From Gemmatimonadota bacterium (lineage in GTDB: Bacteria > Gemmatimonadota > Gemmatimonadetes > Longimicrobiales > Gaopeijiaceae), in assembly GCA_022571515.1 (NCBI GenBank), contig JACZXQ010000009.1:62001-126000 (forward strand): a DNA stretch of 64,000 bases, read 5' to 3'. Below the pieces are notes generated by a model. It made no database searches, was not told the DNA's origin, and worked only from the letters and a program-made list of their open reading frames with translations. The translations under genes were made by a program, and so were the position numbers. Positions 51,713 through 60,539 of this stretch are shown one piece after another (position 1 is the stretch's first letter; every line of letters begins with the position of its first letter).

Positions 51713-54016
51713 ATGGCAATGAGGCGCGTTCACCAACGATCAGCCCTAATCATGGTGGCCCTGGGAATCGTACTGCCTGGGAGCGCCCTTTGGGCCCAAT
51801 CCACGGGCGACGGCGGAGCAGCCGGAGAGCCCGTGGACCTGGTGGCGCATCGTCTCGATCCCTCGGAGGACATCGAGCTCGACGGCCGAATCGACGAGGC
51901 CGCCTGGGATCGCGCCATCCCGATCACCGACTTCACGCAGCAGGAGCCGGTGGAGGGCGGTGAGCCCTCCGAGCGCACCGAGATCCGCGTCGTCTACGAC
52001 GAGGACAACCTCTACATCGGCGCGATTCTCTACGACGACCCGAGCGGCATCCTGGCCTTCCAGAAGGGCCGGGACGCCTTCCTGAGCACGGACGACCGAT
52101 TCCAGTGGATCCTGGATACGTTCAGCAACGGCCGCACCGGATACTTTTTCGAGGTCAACGCAGCCGGGATGATGGGTGACGGCCTCCTCACCGGAGGAGG
52201 TGGTTGGGGTGGGGGTGGTGGTTTCCGGCACGGTGGCTCCGGCCGAGCTTGGGACGGGATCTGGGAGGTCCGCACGCAGATTCGGGACGACGGCTGGTCG
52301 GCTGAGATCCGGATTCCCTTCCGTACACTGAACTTCGATCCTACGGCAGACAGCTGGGGCATCAACTTCCAGCGCACCATCCGCCGCCGGAACGAAGAGA
52401 TCCTCTGGCGTGGCTTCCGAAGGAACCAGGGCCTGCGCCGTCCCATCCACGCGGGACGCCTGGTGGGCCTCGATGGGATCTCCCAGGGCATCGGCCTCGA
52501 GGCCACCCCGTACGCCGTCACCAGCTGGAAGTACGTCCCCGAGGAAGTGGACCAGACGACCTACCCGAGCGACATCGGGATCGACCTCAGCTACAACATC
52601 ACGCCCAGCCTGAGGGCCGGGCTGAGCGTGAACACGGACTTCGCGGAGGCCGAGGTCGACGACCGGCGCATCAACCTCACCCGCTTTCCGCTCCGCTTCC
52701 AAGAACGCCGCGATTTTTTCCTGGAGGGTTCGGGCGTCTTCTCTTTCGCGCCCCGGAACGGTGTGCAGCCCTACTTCAGCCGACGTATCGGACTGCTCGA
52801 AGGCGAGCAGATCCCGGTCGACTATGCGGCGAGGCTCGGCGGCCAGGCGGGGCGGTACGAGCTCGGCTTCATCCACGTATCGACCGCCGAGGTCGAATCC
52901 GCGGAGGGCGGCATCTTCGCAGGCGAAGACTTCACGGCCGCACGCGTGAAAGCGACGATCTTCGAGCAGTCCTCGATCGGTGTGATCTATACACGGCGTG
53001 CGACGGGAGTGGATCCCGCGGAAGAAGGCGCGCTCGCTCCCAAGGATCGCCACACCGCCGGGGTGGACCTGGACCTGTTCACGTCGCGGTTCCTAGGGGA
53101 CAACAACCTCCAACTCGAGGCCTTCCTCGCGTGGAACTCGAACCCGGACCGGGATTCGGACCTCTCGTTCTCGGATCTCAGCGCCAGGGGCTTCCGGCTG
53201 AACTTCCCGAACGATGTTTGGTCGGGGCACCTCTCATATCGGGAATTCGGCGACGACTATGACCCGGCCATAGGCTTCGTTACACGAAACGCCTTCCGCC
53301 GCATCGAACCGCGCATCGCTTGGAGGCCGCGCCCCACCATCGACTGGATCAGGCGCTTCGATTTCTCGGTTCAGTTCCGCAACCTGGAGAACATCGACAG
53401 CGGCGTCGTTGAAGAGCGCCAGTGGCAGTTCAACCTCCTCGGCATCGACTTCGAGAGCCAGGACAACATCGACATCACGCTTGAGAGGCAGTTCGAGTAT
53501 CTCGACGAGGAGTTCGAGATCAGCGACGGCATCTTCGTCGCCGAAGGTGACTACACGAATTGGGAGTGGACCGTACGAGGCCGCACCGCGAGCCGACGGA
53601 AGGTATCGGCCAACTTCGAGGTCCGTAACGGCGGTTTCTGGGGCGGCGACCGGACTCAGCTGGAGTTGGGCCTGAACTTCCGGCCTAGCCCGGGCATCAC
53701 GATCTCGACCGATTGGGAGAGGAACGACGTCGACCTCCCCCAGGGCGCGTTCACCGCCAGCCTTTTCCGGGTCAGTGGCGGGTGGGACATCAGCCCGTGG
53801 GCCTCGATCACGGGCAACATCCAGTACGACGACGTCTCGGAGGTGGTGGGACTCTTCATGAGGACTCGCTGGATTCTCCAGCCGGGCAACGAGTTGTTCC
53901 TGGTGTTCACCCAGAACTGGCAAAACCTGGGCGACGGGCTCTTCGGCGACGACCGGGCGTTCATCACGCTCTCCCGGGGCGGCAGCATCAAGCTGAACTA
54001 CACCTACCGGCTGTAG
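51713..54016 (+). CDS. DUF5916 protein with CBM9-like domain, outer-membrane type
   Basis: 767 residues. Signal peptide to about GSALWAQ. Residues about 45-235 form a carbohydrate-binding family 9-like domain (DGRIDEAAWDRAIPITDFTQQEP, EIRVVYDEDNLYIGAILYDD, WSAEIRIPFRTLNF). The rest, with alternating aromatic strands (LRAGLSVNTDFAEAEVDDRRINLTRFPLRFQERRDFFLEG, FNLLGIDFESQDNIDITLERQFEYL) and a final SIKLNYTYRL, looks like a beta barrel ending in Leu, as in DUF5916 proteins. Function unknown; substrate binding at the outer membrane is inferred. A 7-bp hairpin overlaps the stop codon. Confidence 0.82.
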   Translation: MAMRRVHQRSALIMVALGIVLPGSALWAQSTGDGGAAGEPVDLVAHRLDPSEDIELDGRIDEAAWDRAIPITDFTQQEPVEGGEPSERTEIRVVYDEDNLYIGAILYDDPSGILAFQKGRDAFLSTDDRFQWILDTFSNGRTGYFFEVNAAGMMGDGLLTGGGGWGGGGGFRHGGSGRAWDGIWEVRTQIRDDGWSAEIRIPFRTLNFDPTADSWGINFQRTIRRRNEEILWRGFRRNQGLRRPIHAGRLVGLDGISQGIGLEATPYAVTSWKYVPEEVDQTTYPSDIGIDLSYNITPSLRAGLSVNTDFAEAEVDDRRINLTRFPLRFQERRDFFLEGSGVFSFAPRNGVQPYFSRRIGLLEGEQIPVDYAARLGGQAGRYELGFIHVSTAEVESAEGGIFAGEDFTAARVKATIFEQSSIGVIYTRRATGVDPAEEGALAPKDRHTAGVDLDLFTSRFLGDNNLQLEAFLAWNSNPDRDSDLSFSDLSARGFRLNFPNDVWSGHLSYREFGDDYDPAIGFVTRNAFRRIEPRIAWRPRPTIDWIRRFDFSVQFRNLENIDSGVVEERQWQFNLLGIDFESQDNIDITLERQFEYLDEEFEISDGIFVAEGDYTNWEWTVRGRTASRRKVSANFEVRNGGFWGGDRTQLELGLNFRPSPGITISTDWERNDVDLPQGAFTASLFRVSGGWDISPWASITGNIQYDDVSEVVGLFMRTRWILQPGNELFLVFTQNWQNLGDGLFGDDRAFITLSRGGSIKLNYTYRL

Positions 54017-54095
54017 GTGTTGAGTTCAAACCCATGAGGGAGCGCGCGTACGGCCTCCGACGGCAAGTGTCGGTCCATGGAGTGGCACCAGGAGC

Positions 54096-54247
54096 GGCCA
54101 GCTCGGCACCGTTCAGCGACACACCGATCTCGGACGGGTGAGTCCCTCCCATCGCCGCATGCGAGAAACAGGTGCGCACCGCGGTGCGGATGAAGTCTCG
54201 AGCCAGATCGTCACTCTCGCCCCAGTGCAGGAAGACCTGCGTGTCCA
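54096..54247 (-). pseudogene. Fragment of an OsmC-family gene (duplicate of 62301-62951)
   Basis: The minus strand encodes a 49-residue stretch, TQVFLHWGESDDLARDFIRT to SEIGVSLNGAELA, identical at 40 of 49 positions (hand count) to the C-terminus of the OsmC protein at 62301-62951. Nothing of the N-terminal three quarters is present, and the frame runs on into unrelated sequence past the usual stop. A truncated paralogue left by duplication or transfer. Confidence 0.75.
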
Positions 54248-54648
54248 CCGCGGATCGCCCAGGTGAGCATACCTCAAGCCGCTTCACGCATCCATTCACA
54301 TCGCCGCAGCCTCCCCTGACCCGCCTTTCTATGGGGCCAGCGGTCAAGATACACGCTCGCTGCACGCCGTTGGCTCATTTTCTGGCCGCAGGCGTCCGCA
54401 TAGTTTGGATTGCCGGTTCGACGACTCAGGGTGGGTGCGCTCGTCGGCTCCGCATCGCAGTCCGAAAGTCCTACACAGCCGTGGCGTTCTCCGCTCGGGA
54501 GCGGGAACCATCCTTACTATCTGGGGCTCTTTGGCCCATCGCTTCGTTCGGCGCTCCAGGGGGGCATAGCCTATCCCTGGGGGCTCGAGCCATTTGGCCC
54601 AGCCCAGAAGTTCAATGGATGCTCTCCCCTGTAACCGGCTCGCTCTCG

Positions 54649-54768
54649 GTTCGTTGGACCCGTCTTCTTGAACGCAGCCTTCCACCCCTCGCCCGTGCGC
54701 CATAGAGCCAGCGCAATCCAGGCGATCTGACGCGCGATCGTCAGCTTCGCCAGATTCGGCTTGGTGCC
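54649..54768 (-). mobile_element. IS110-like transposase C-terminal relic (probable)
   Basis: The minus-strand frame contains GTKPNLAKLTIARQIAWIAL and then ALWRTGEGWKAAF, the pattern at the C-terminus of IS110/IS1111 transposases (ARKLA.I.WAMLR.GE.y). The rest of the transposase, including its DEDD catalytic part, is not found nearby. Motif recognition only. Confidence 0.4.
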
Positions 54769-54926
54769 GACGGGCACGGCAAGATCAAGTCGCCGCTGTG
54801 CTGCGGGCAGGACATGACCTGCAGCGTGGCGTAAAGACCATGTGAGTCTTGCTGCCGTGTGACGCAGCCAGTACGATTGCCGTCTGCTCCACACCCAGTT
54901 GGAGTTTAGCATTCAGGAGACGTCCC

Positions 54927-57884
54927 ATTAATAAGTCGTTCGTCAAATACTCGGCCGCTCTCGCAACCGTCATACTCTTCGCACCGGGAACGGTCCAAGC
55001 TCAATCAGTGAACATCTCTCGATCGGACCTCGAGGTCTTCCGACCTCGCAGCATCGGTCCGGCGGTGACGGGCGGCCGCGTCCACGATGTGGAAGCTCTG
55101 CCTGGAGATCCATCGACCATTTTCGTCGCCACAGCTTCCGGCGGCCTGTGGAAGACCACTAATCGCGGCCACACGTGGAAGAATGTCTTCGAGCACATGC
55201 CGGTGAGCACGTTCGGTGACGTGGCCATCTCCGAGTCGGATCCGAATATCCTTTACGCGGGCACGGGGGAGCAGAACAACCGCCAGAGCACCTCGTGGGG
55301 GAACGGCGTGTATCGGTCGGACGACGGTGGGGAGACGTGGAGGCACCTGGGGCTGGTGGAAACCCGGCACATTGGGAAGGTGAGGATCCACCCCTCGGAT
55401 CCCGACATCGTATACGTGGCCGCACTTGGCAACCTGTGGGCGCCCAATGAGGAGCGAGGCGTCTTCCGCAGCACGAACGGCGGACGAAGCTGGGAGAAAG
55501 TCCTCTATATAGACGAATACACTGGCGCAGTGGACATGGTCATGGACCCGTCGAATCCAAACGTGATCTACGCCGCCACGTATCAGCGCTTACGGAGGAC
55601 GTGGGGCTTCAACGGCGGAGGTCCCGGGAGCGGGATCTACAAGACGACCGACGGCGGCGACACCTGGACCGAACTGACGAACGGAATCCCCGGAGACGAC
55701 AAAGGCCGCATCGGCCTCGCCATCTCCCGCTCGAACCCGCAGATCCTCAACGCCCTTATCGAGTATAGCCGCCCGCCACGGCAGGAGGGCGGCGGTGGAG
55801 GGTTCACGGGAAGAGGAGGCGGTGCGCCGGGGAACCCCAACCAGGGCACGTACCGGACCGAGGACGGCGGCCTGACGTGGATCCGAGTGAGCGACCGGAA
55901 CCAGCGGCCCATGTATTACTCGAAGATCTTCATCGATCCCACGACCCCGAATCGGGTCTATACTCTTGCCACTACGTCCATGAAGAGCGAAGACGGTGGG
56001 AGGACGTGGGAGCTGATCAACGCTCAGCCCACCTATGACGTAGGGGTCCACTCCGACATGCACGCCATGTGGATCAACCCCGGCGACCCTGAGCATTTCT
56101 ATCTGGCCGGTGATGCGGGTTTGCACGAGACGTACGACGGTGGGCAGAATTACCGGAAACTCAACAACTTCAACATCGCGCAGTTCTACGCCATCGGGGT
56201 GGACATGCGAGATCCGTACTGGATTTACGGAGGCTTGCAGGACAACCACTCCTTTATGGGGCCGTCTGAAACTCGCCACTGGGAGGGGATCCTCAACGGC
56301 GACTGGCGCCAGATCGGCTTCGGCGATGGCATGTACCAGCAAGTCGATCCCGAGAATCACCGGTACCTCTATAGCAGCTCCAACGGCGGGAGCTACACGC
56401 GCTTGGACACCGAGACGGGAGACGCGCTCTCGATCAGTCCACAGCCTCCACCGGGAGAGGATTACCGTTTCGACTGGACCTCACCGAGCCTCCTGTCACG
56501 ACACGATCCCCGCGTGGTGTACGTCGCCGGCAACCGACTCTTTACTTCACGAGACCGGGGCGAGAGTTGGGAGAGGACGGGAGATCTCTCGAAGCAGGTG
56601 GATCGTGACGAGTTGAAGTTGATGGGGGTGAGAGGCGCCGACATCGACATCTCTCCCAACGACGGCACGAGCAGTTACGGTGAAGCCGTCACCCTGGCGG
56701 AGTCTCCACTGAATCCAGCCGTTCTCTGGGTTGGGATGGACGACGGAAACATTCAAGTCTCGCGGGATCAGGGGCGGAGTTGGACGGAAGTTTCCAGGAA
56801 CCTGCCTCCCGATCTTCGGGGAACGTACCCGAGTCGCGTTCTCGGCTCACTCCGGGGAGAGGGCGTCGCGTACCTGACGTTGGACGCACACCGCGACGGA
56901 GACTTCAATCCTTACGTCTTCCGCACTACCGACTTCGGCGAGAACTGGGAGAACATCACGAACAACCTTCCCACCGGTTCGGCGAATGTCATCATAGAGC
57001 ACCCGGACAATCCCGACGTACTCTTCCTGGGAACGGAGCACGCGCTCTTCGTGTCATTCGATGCCGGTACCGGTTGGGTGAAGATGCCAAACTTCCCCAC
57101 GACGCATTACGACGATCTCGTGATCCATCCCCGGGACAAGGACTTGGTAGCAGGAACGCACGGGCGGAGCATTTACATCTTGGACGACACACAGCCGCTG
57201 GCCGAGCTGGTCAATCGAAAGCCCGACGCCCATCTGTTCACGATTTCGTTGGGGACGCTGAAGAACTATTGGAAGGACACGTCGTATCGCGGTCAGGCCG
57301 AGTACGCAGGGGAAAATCCGATCGACGGTGTGTACTTGACGTATAGTCTCGGCGATGGTGGCGGAGCGGCGACGATCAGAATCGAGAACCAAGCCGGCAG
57401 AGAAGTCCAACAGATGCGGGTACCGTCGTCATCTGGGTTCCATCGGGTGACGTGGGATCTCCAGTGGGACTTCACGGGTGAATCAGAGATGTGGGAACCG
57501 CTGGATTCCTCGGAAGTGCCGCGGACTTTGGGAACACGCGCGGCGTCGGTGGCACCCGGTCTCTACACGGTGACTCTCGACGCTCGTGGAACGACTTCGA
57601 CCCAAACGATGCGCGTTCGGGGAGATCCCGAGCTTCCGATCACCGACAGTCAGTATCGGATGCGCGAGCGGTACCTCATCGCGCTGAACCAGGTTCAGGT
57701 GATGCTCAACGACGATCTGGTGCCCGAGGATTTGGCGCGGCGCATCCGGCAGCAGATGCGGTGGCTAAGCGTTGCCGGCCGTGGCTTCCGAGGTGGTTCG
57801 TTCTTTGGGCCGACCGTTGCGCAGCGCGATGCGTTGGCCGAGGTACAACGGGCGCTCGCCAAGCTGGGGGCCACCAGGGAGTAG
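54927..57884 (+). CDS. Second exported VPS10/BNR-repeat propeller protein (apparent ATT start)
   Basis: 985 residues. The signal peptide NKSFVKYSAALATVILFAPG ending TVQAQ has no ATG, GTG or TTG at its head; an ATT at 54927 follows AGGAG by seven bases and is the best start. The body carries many Asp-box repeats: TNRGHTWKNV, SDDGGETWRHLG, TTDGGDTWTELTNG, TEDGGLTWIRV, SEDGGRTWELI, SRDRGESWERTGD, SRDQGRSWTEV, TTDFGENWENI. Same family and layout as 9441-12719, with a Gly-rich insertion (about 310-325) but without that protein's long RGG tail. Base composition looks less GC-rich than neighbours. Flanked by probable transposase relics. Function unknown; extracellular binding or glycan processing. 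Confidence 0.83.
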   Translation: MNKSFVKYSAALATVILFAPGTVQAQSVNISRSDLEVFRPRSIGPAVTGGRVHDVEALPGDPSTIFVATASGGLWKTTNRGHTWKNVFEHMPVSTFGDVAISESDPNILYAGTGEQNNRQSTSWGNGVYRSDDGGETWRHLGLVETRHIGKVRIHPSDPDIVYVAALGNLWAPNEERGVFRSTNGGRSWEKVLYIDEYTGAVDMVMDPSNPNVIYAATYQRLRRTWGFNGGGPGSGIYKTTDGGDTWTELTNGIPGDDKGRIGLAISRSNPQILNALIEYSRPPRQEGGGGGFTGRGGGAPGNPNQGTYRTEDGGLTWIRVSDRNQRPMYYSKIFIDPTTPNRVYTLATTSMKSEDGGRTWELINAQPTYDVGVHSDMHAMWINPGDPEHFYLAGDAGLHETYDGGQNYRKLNNFNIAQFYAIGVDMRDPYWIYGGLQDNHSFMGPSETRHWEGILNGDWRQIGFGDGMYQQVDPENHRYLYSSSNGGSYTRLDTETGDALSISPQPPPGEDYRFDWTSPSLLSRHDPRVVYVAGNRLFTSRDRGESWERTGDLSKQVDRDELKLMGVRGADIDISPNDGTSSYGEAVTLAESPLNPAVLWVGMDDGNIQVSRDQGRSWTEVSRNLPPDLRGTYPSRVLGSLRGEGVAYLTLDAHRDGDFNPYVFRTTDFGENWENITNNLPTGSANVIIEHPDNPDVLFLGTEHALFVSFDAGTGWVKMPNFPTTHYDDLVIHPRDKDLVAGTHGRSIYILDDTQPLAELVNRKPDAHLFTISLGTLKNYWKDTSYRGQAEYAGENPIDGVYLTYSLGDGGGAATIRIENQAGREVQQMRVPSSSGFHRVTWDLQWDFTGESEMWEPLDSSEVPRTLGTRAASVAPGLYTVTLDARGTTSTQTMRVRGDPELPITDSQYRMRERYLIALNQVQVMLNDDLVPEDLARRIRQQMRWLSVAGRGFRGGSFFGPTVAQRDALAEVQRALAKLGATRE

Positions 57885-58442
57885 GGGCGAGGGGGAAAGG
57901 AATCCAAAAACCTTACCCAAACCGCCGTGTGTATCTGGAGACCCTTCGTCGAATGTCCAGTTTTTCAACGTCTCCGGAAGGCGTTCGAATTGCCTGAACT
58001 CGCGAAGCGTCTCTTCGCCCACGGCTTGCGCCGGCAGTTTTCCTCGCTGTCGCGACACGAGTTTCACCGGCTGCTCACTTTACATTGCCGCAGCGGCCCT
58101 GCGGATTTTCGTGCGGGCGATCCGAACCACCCTTTGCCGCACGAGCTCCGGAGCACCCAGGGGCGTCCGACTCGGGGCTGTCACCTTTCTGCATGGGCAC
58201 CCAGCGAAGCGTGGTCACGAAATCCTCCCACTCCTATGCCCGAGCTGCGGTGGACAGATGCGAGTCCTCCCCTTCCTCACCGAGCCGTGAAAAGCCAGTA
58301 ATCTCACAGCAGACGGGGTTTTCGCCACCCACACCGGGGTCGGCTGGCAATCGTCGTGCTCTCGGCGCATTTTACCACTCGACCCGAGCGACGTCTCTCA
58401 GCGCGACACGGGTCGCCATCCATCCCGCGGAGGTCGACCGTC
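57885..58442. other. Intergenic region of 558 bases with a transposase relic
   Basis: No intact gene. The plus strand ends with an IS91-like zinc-finger tail (58207-58290). Between 57900 and 58200 there are only fragmentary frames with no ribosome sites. The last 150 bases should hold the promoter of the Gfo/Idh/MocA operon. Confidence 0.5.
58207..58290 (+). mobile_element. IS91-like transposase C-terminal relic (probable)
   Basis: The plus strand reads KRGHEILPLLCPSCGGQMRV and LPFLTEP then TGA. The pattern LLCPxCGGxMRxIaFiTeP is the zinc-finger tail of IS91-family transposases. No HUH catalytic motif is found upstream in any frame, so only a scrap remains. Confidence 0.45.
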
Positions 58443-59807
58443 ATGACGAGTCCCGGAGCCCCTCAGTCCCGGCGCACCTTTGTCGGCAAGCTCGCCGCCG
58501 GTGCGCTGGCCACGGGCGCGATGCCCACGGTTCTGTCCGCCGCAGCGCGCAGGGACGTGTTCACTCTCGCGTCACACCGCTATCAGTCCGCCAACGACCA
58601 GATCCAACTGGCCGTGATCGGTGCCGGTGGGATGGGCATGGCCGATGTGAACACCGCGCTGCGCGTGCCGGGCGTGAAGCTCGTCGCCGTGGCCGACTGT
58701 TACGACGGCCGGCTCGAGCGGGCCAAGGAGCTCCACGGCGCCGACGTCTCCACGACCCGGGACTACCGGGAGATTCTCGCACGCGACGACATCGACGCGG
58801 TCATCGTCGGCACCCCGGATCACTGGCACCAGAAGATCTCCATCGACGCGCTGCGGGCCGGAAAGGCGGTGTATTGCGAGAAGCCGATGGTCCACAAGAT
58901 CGGGCAGGGCGCGGACCTGATCCGCGCTCAGAACGAGTCCGGCAAGACGTTTCAGGTCGGAAGCCAGGGCATGAGCTCCCTCGGAAACGAGAAAGCGAAG
59001 GCACTGCTCGAGGACGGCGCGATCGGCGAGCTCAACTACGCAGAGGGGTTCTGGGCCCGGAACGACCCGATCGGAGCGTGGCAGTACGCGATCCCGGAGG
59101 ACGAATCCGAGAAGACGGTCGACTGGGACATGTTCCTCGGGGATGCGCCGAAGAGGCCGTACGACCCGCTGCGTATCTTCCGATGGAGGAACTACCGGGA
59201 CTACGGTACCGGCGTCTCCGGTGATCTCTTCGTGCACCTGTTCTCGAGCCTGCACTTCGTGACGTCGTCCAAGGGACCGCGGAAGGTCATGGCGCAGGGC
59301 GGCCTCCGGTACTGGAAGGACGGACGCGAGGTGCCCGACATCCTGCTCGGGATGTTCGACTACGCCGAGTCCGACGCGCACCCGCCGTTCAACCTCTCGC
59401 TGAGGGTGAACTTGGTGGACGGTACGTCGGGAACCACCTTCCTCCGCCTGGTGGGAAGCGAAGGCGCGATGGACGTCACTTGGACTGAGGTGGTCCTGCG
59501 CCGGAACAAGGCCGTCAGCCCCACCGACGTCTTCCTCCAGATGAAGTCCGACGAGATGGATGACGCGCTCGAGGCCCGGAAGCAGATGCTGCCGCCGGCC
59601 GAGAGCGTCTACGTGGCCGAGGACGGGTACATGGGCGCGCACTTCGACCACTTCATGAGCTTCTTCCGCAGTGTCCGCGAGGGTACGCCGGTGGCCGAGG
59701 ACGCGGTGTTCGGGCTCCGAGCAGCCGCCCCCGCACTGGCGTGCAACGAGAGTTACTTCGACGAAAAGGTGGTCGAGTGGGATCCAGAAACGATGAAGGT
59801 CTTGTGA
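58443..59807 (+). CDS. Gfo/Idh/MocA-family oxidoreductase, Tat-exported
   Basis: 454 residues from ATG 58443. A Tat signal (SRRTFVGKLAAGALATGAMP) precedes the Rossmann domain (LAVIGAGGMGMADVNTALR). The catalytic segment AVYCEKPMVHK is intact. C-terminal parts match the sugar-oxidoreductase branch, with GVSGDLFVHLFSSLHFV supplying the substrate-side His. These enzymes oxidise C3 of a sugar or reduce the product with tightly bound NAD(P). It is coupled by a GTGA overlap to a DUF1080 gene, which fits 3-keto-glycoside chemistry in the periplasm. Confidence 0.88.
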   Translation: MTSPGAPQSRRTFVGKLAAGALATGAMPTVLSAAARRDVFTLASHRYQSANDQIQLAVIGAGGMGMADVNTALRVPGVKLVAVADCYDGRLERAKELHGADVSTTRDYREILARDDIDAVIVGTPDHWHQKISIDALRAGKAVYCEKPMVHKIGQGADLIRAQNESGKTFQVGSQGMSSLGNEKAKALLEDGAIGELNYAEGFWARNDPIGAWQYAIPEDESEKTVDWDMFLGDAPKRPYDPLRIFRWRNYRDYGTGVSGDLFVHLFSSLHFVTSSKGPRKVMAQGGLRYWKDGREVPDILLGMFDYAESDAHPPFNLSLRVNLVDGTSGTTFLRLVGSEGAMDVTWTEVVLRRNKAVSPTDVFLQMKSDEMDDALEARKQMLPPAESVYVAEDGYMGAHFDHFMSFFRSVREGTPVAEDAVFGLRAAAPALACNESYFDEKVVEWDPETMKVL

Positions 59808-60538
59808 CGACGCACCGGTGGTGGGCAGCCACGGTGCTCCTTTGCACGATCGCGGCCTGCGGGCCCGCTGCGGACGACGAGCCGGCCGCTGACGCGGAGT
59901 CCGCGGGATGGATTGCGCTGTTCGACGGAGTCTCCACGGAGGGCTGGCGAGGGTACGGCCGGGAGGACGTCCCGGCAGACGGCTGGAAGGTCGAGAACGG
60001 TGAGCTGATCAATCAGGCTCACACCGGCGACATGGACGGCGGCGACATCATCACGGTGGCGGAGTTCACCGACTTCGAGCTCGTCTTCGACTTCAAGGTC
60101 GGCCCCGAGGGCAACAGCGGCGTCTTCTACCGCGTGCGGGAGCAGGACGGGAAGAGCCTCTGGCAGGTCGCCGCCGAGTACCAGGTGCTCGATGACCCCG
60201 CGTACATCGCGATGGGCACGATGGACATGAACACGCATCTCACCGGAGACAACTACGAGCTGCACGCGACCGCCGAGAAGACCATGAACCCGACGGGCGA
60301 ATGGAACACCGGCCGCATCGTCGTCGAGGGCAACCACGTCGAGCACTGGCTCAACGGGCAGATCACCGTCGAGTACGACCTCTACACGGACGAGTGGGAG
60401 GAGCTGGTCGCGGCGGGCAAGTTCGGCGTCGAGGAGCACTACGCCCGCGCATCCTCGGGCTCGATCGGGCTGCAGGATCACGGCACGCCGGTCTGGTACC
60501 GGAACATCAAGATCCGGCCGCTCGGTGAAGGAGGCTGA
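59804..60538 (+). CDS. DUF1080 (3-keto-disaccharide hydrolase-type) lipoprotein
   Basis: 244 residues from GTG 59804, overlapping the oxidoreductase stop (GTGA). Lipobox IAAC (C19). The concanavalin-like jelly-roll of DUF1080 is seen in WIALFDGVSTEGWRGYG, DGWKVENGELIN, GGDIITVAEFTDFELVFDFKVGPEGNSGVFYRV, YEVLDD-like EYQVLDDPAYI and WNTGRIVVEGNHVEHWLNGQITVEYDL. Recent work on this family assigns hydrolysis or lyase cleavage of 3-keto-glycosides; with the Gfo/Idh/MocA partner, the enzyme set could cleave a glycoside by oxidation-elimination. Substrate sugar unknown. Confidence 0.88.
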   Translation: MTTHRWWAATVLLCTIAACGPAADDEPAADAESAGWIALFDGVSTEGWRGYGREDVPADGWKVENGELINQAHTGDMDGGDIITVAEFTDFELVFDFKVGPEGNSGVFYRVREQDGKSLWQVAAEYQVLDDPAYIAMGTMDMNTHLTGDNYELHATAEKTMNPTGEWNTGRIVVEGNHVEHWLNGQITVEYDLYTDEWEELVAAGKFGVEEHYARASSGSIGLQDHGTPVWYRNIKIRPLGEGG

Positions 60539-60539
60539 C

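Larger units (their letters stand above)
54017..54926. other. Gene-poor stretch of relics, 910 bases
   Basis: Holds no intact gene. From left to right: a hairpin at 54001-54019 spanning the previous stop, an OsmC gene fragment, about 350 bases with nothing recognisable (54255-54600), and a probable IS110 transposase tail. The second VPS10-like gene begins at the end of it. It looks like an insertion scar. Confidence 0.5.

Noticed and set aside
54344-54703. Minus-strand open frame between the OsmC fragment and the IS110-like tail
   Set aside because: No recognisable motif, ribosome site or plausible composition; treated as non-coding scar.
57927-58301. Plus-strand open frame in the gap before the Gfo/Idh/MocA gene
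   Set aside because: The only recognisable segment here (zinc-finger transposase tail) is in another frame, so this frame is probably not translated.
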